From assembly GCA_020048595.1 (NCBI GenBank), contig JAIFMH010000335.1:1-24313 (forward strand): a stretch of DNA of 24,313 bases, given 5' to 3'. Shown here piece by piece: positions 22,650 through 24,313 of the stretch. The DNA is from Bacteroidota bacterium. GTDB lineage: Bacteria > Bacteroidota > Bacteroidia > Bacteroidales > UBA4417. A program made the translations under genes and the position numbers. The notes under the pieces were generated by a model. It worked only from the letters and a program-made list of their open reading frames with translations, made no database searches and had not been told where the DNA came from. The number at the start of each line of letters is the position of its first letter. The first letter of the stretch is position 1.

Positions 22650-24313
22650 ATGAAAAGTTTGATATCCCTTAAAACGTTTTTATGTGCTTTACTCTTAGTG
22701 TTGTCTCCCTTTTTAGGACTAACTCAGAATGCAGATGCAATTTCCAACAAGGATTCAATCATTAGCCTTTCGTTGACTGAAGTTGTTATCACAGCCAACC
22801 GTTTTTCTTCGCTTCGGTTCAATACTTCCGAAGCAATTGAAATACTCAAAGGAAAAACTATCAGGCAAAACCAACTGCGTTCCACACCTGAAGCGCTTAT
22901 AATTACACCAGGTGTTTTTGTTCAGAAAACCAATCATGGCGGAGGTTCTCCGTTTGTGCGCGGATTAACCGGTAATCAAACCTTACAGATGCTTGACGGA
23001 ATCAGGCTCAATAACGCAACTTACCGTTACGGTCCGAATCAGTATTTTAATACACTTGATGTTTTTAGTCTCGAAAATATTGAAGTGCTTCGGGGAAGTG
23101 GCTCTGTTCAGTATGGATCGGATGCTATAGGTGGTACCATCCAGGCTTTTAGTAAGGATGCTGAATTTAACGAAAAACAATCATTAGGCAGCAGTTTGCT
23201 CACCCGATTTGCTACACATGCTATGGAGCAGACTATTCGTGCCGATGTAAATTACGGGAGTCGGAAAGCAGCCTTCATTGGCGGAATAAGCTGGCGGAAT
23301 TTTGGTGATCTGATGGGAGGGGATACTACCGGCGTTCAATCGCCTAATAGCTACCGCGAACTGGATTTTGATTTAAAAGGGAAAATTAAGCTTTCACCTT
23401 CCTCAGTTTTTACGGTAGCATATCAGAATGTACACCAGGAAGATGTGGATGTTTACCATAAAGTTGCCATTGAAAACTATGCCATAAATAAAATGCAGCC
23501 TCAAAACCGGCGGCTTGCATATTTGCGATTAAATCAGAAACTGGATGCCTGGATATTAAAATCGCTGACAATCACAGCATCCATGCAAAATACGGAAGAG
23601 GGGAGGGAAAGCCGGAAAAACGGATCCAATACCCTCCGCTATGAGAATGACAAAGTACGTACCTTATCGTTTTCATCTGATGCATTTACTCAAAGTGGTG
23701 ATATATGGTCAGCAATGAGCGGAATAGAAATATACAATGACCTGGTTAACAGTACACGAACCGATACAGATATAACTTCCGGTGTGGAAACGCCGAAACG
23801 TGGCTTGTACCCTGACGGCTCAGCCATGACCAATATTGCAGCCTTTACACTTCATACATTCGATTTGCCGAAATGGATTTTTAGTGCAGGAGCCAGGTTC
23901 AATACTTTTTTAATTGATGTGAAAGACGAAACGTTGGGTGAAATAAAGCTAACTCCTTCGGCACTGGTTGGTAATGCTTCGGTTATGCGGAAACTCACCC
24001 CAACCTCCAATGTTTTTGTGTCAGTTAATACCGGTTTCCGGGCTCCAAATATCGACGACCTCGGTACACTTGGTATTGTTGATTTCAGGTACGAAACGCC
24101 TAATTATGATCTCAAACCCGAAAAATCATTTCAATACCAGGCTGGGTACAAATTTCAGGGGAAGAATCTGAGAGGCGAATTTTATCTGTACCGCAATGAA
24201 TTATACAATCTTATTGCTCGCGAAAGGGTTGAAGGTGATAGCATTGATGGATATCCTGTTTATCAGAAGGGAAATGTGGAACGGGCTTATATACAGGGTG
24301 TTGAAACTTCGTG
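22650..24313 (+). CDS. TonB-dependent outer-membrane receptor (C-terminus beyond window)
   Basis: An uninterrupted frame from ATG 22650 runs off the window after 554 codons. It has a signal peptide (MKSLISLKTFLCALLLVLSP, then FLGLTQ), no carboxypeptidase-regulatory-like domain, and a short SLSLTEVVITANRF segment leading into the plug. Plug motifs are STPEALIITPGVFVQKT, GGGSPFVRGLTGNQTLQMLD, GIRLNNATYRYGPNQYFN, IEVLRGSGSVQYGSDAIGG. The barrel includes TGFRAPNIDDLGTLGI and the start of a RAYIQGVE segment. This is the classical FecA/BtuB/HmuR-like architecture for iron chelates, haem, cobalamin or similar, as opposed to SusC-like receptors. No siderophore, haem or cobalamin gene is beside it and no cobalamin riboswitch was recognised upstream, so the ligand is open. 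Confidence 0.93.
   Translation, partial: MKSLISLKTFLCALLLVLSPFLGLTQNADAISNKDSIISLSLTEVVITANRFSSLRFNTSEAIEILKGKTIRQNQLRSTPEALIITPGVFVQKTNHGGGSPFVRGLTGNQTLQMLDGIRLNNATYRYGPNQYFNTLDVFSLENIEVLRGSGSVQYGSDAIGGTIQAFSKDAEFNEKQSLGSSLLTRFATHAMEQTIRADVNYGSRKAAFIGGISWRNFGDLMGGDTTGVQSPNSYRELDFDLKGKIKLSPSSVFTVAYQNVHQEDVDVYHKVAIENYAINKMQPQNRRLAYLRLNQKLDAWILKSLTITASMQNTEEGRESRKNGSNTLRYENDKVRTLSFSSDAFTQSGDIWSAMSGIEIYNDLVNSTRTDTDITSGVETPKRGLYPDGSAMTNIAAFTLHTFDLPKWIFSAGARFNTFLIDVKDETLGEIKLTPSALVGNASVMRKLTPTSNVFVSVNTGFRAPNIDDLGTLGIVDFRYETPNYDLKPEKSFQYQAGYKFQGKNLRGEFYLYRNELYNLIARERVEGDSIDGYPVYQKGNVERAYIQGVETS

Overview
The window looks like chromosomal DNA of a Bacteroidota bacterium, probably in the Bacteroidales/Marinilabiliales range; the rank is inference. 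The signs are a SusC/SusD pair, an Oar-like TonB-dependent receptor, an AT-leaning composition, and -7 boxes of the Bacteroidota form TAnnTTTG in front of several genes. No tRNA, rRNA, CRISPR array or intact transposase was seen.

Layout. Positions 1-10545 are all on the minus strand. In transcription order they are a small secreted protein of unknown function (10545-10006), a near-perfect palindrome that is probably its terminator, SusC (9697-6521), SusD (6486-4999), a hairpin terminator, a class-III PLP enzyme resembling (R)-1-hydroxy-2-aminoethylphosphonate ammonia-lyase (PbfA; 4835-3474), a secreted beta-propeller/phosphoesterase fusion (3306-520), a repeat-filled spacer, and the first 61 codons of a DUF5690 MFS-like transporter (185 to the window edge). 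No glycoside hydrolase is present, so this is not an ordinary polysaccharide locus. The gene set suggests outer-membrane capture, periplasmic cleavage, inner-membrane import and cytoplasmic catabolism of an organophosphorus compound, possibly a 2-aminoethylphosphonate derivative. That function is inference and depends on genes beyond position 1.

Positions 10546-11846 are very AT-rich. They contain a broken copy of a small membrane protein gene and a well-formed promoter for the Oar-like receptor (11847-14999, plus strand). After two hairpins comes a compact plus-strand set: two HAD hydrolases and a CatA-like acetyltransferase (15169-17199). A phosphoenolpyruvate carboxylase gene (19821-17275, minus) converges on it.

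Positions 19900-20400 hold a decayed IS200/IS605-type element with recognisable TnpA fragments. The intact version of the small membrane protein (20677-20504), a small secreted carboxypeptidase-regulatory-like protein (21142-20789) and an OprO/OprP-type porin (22343-21345) follow on the minus strand. The window ends inside a second TonB-dependent receptor (22650 onward, plus strand), which is divergent from the porin.
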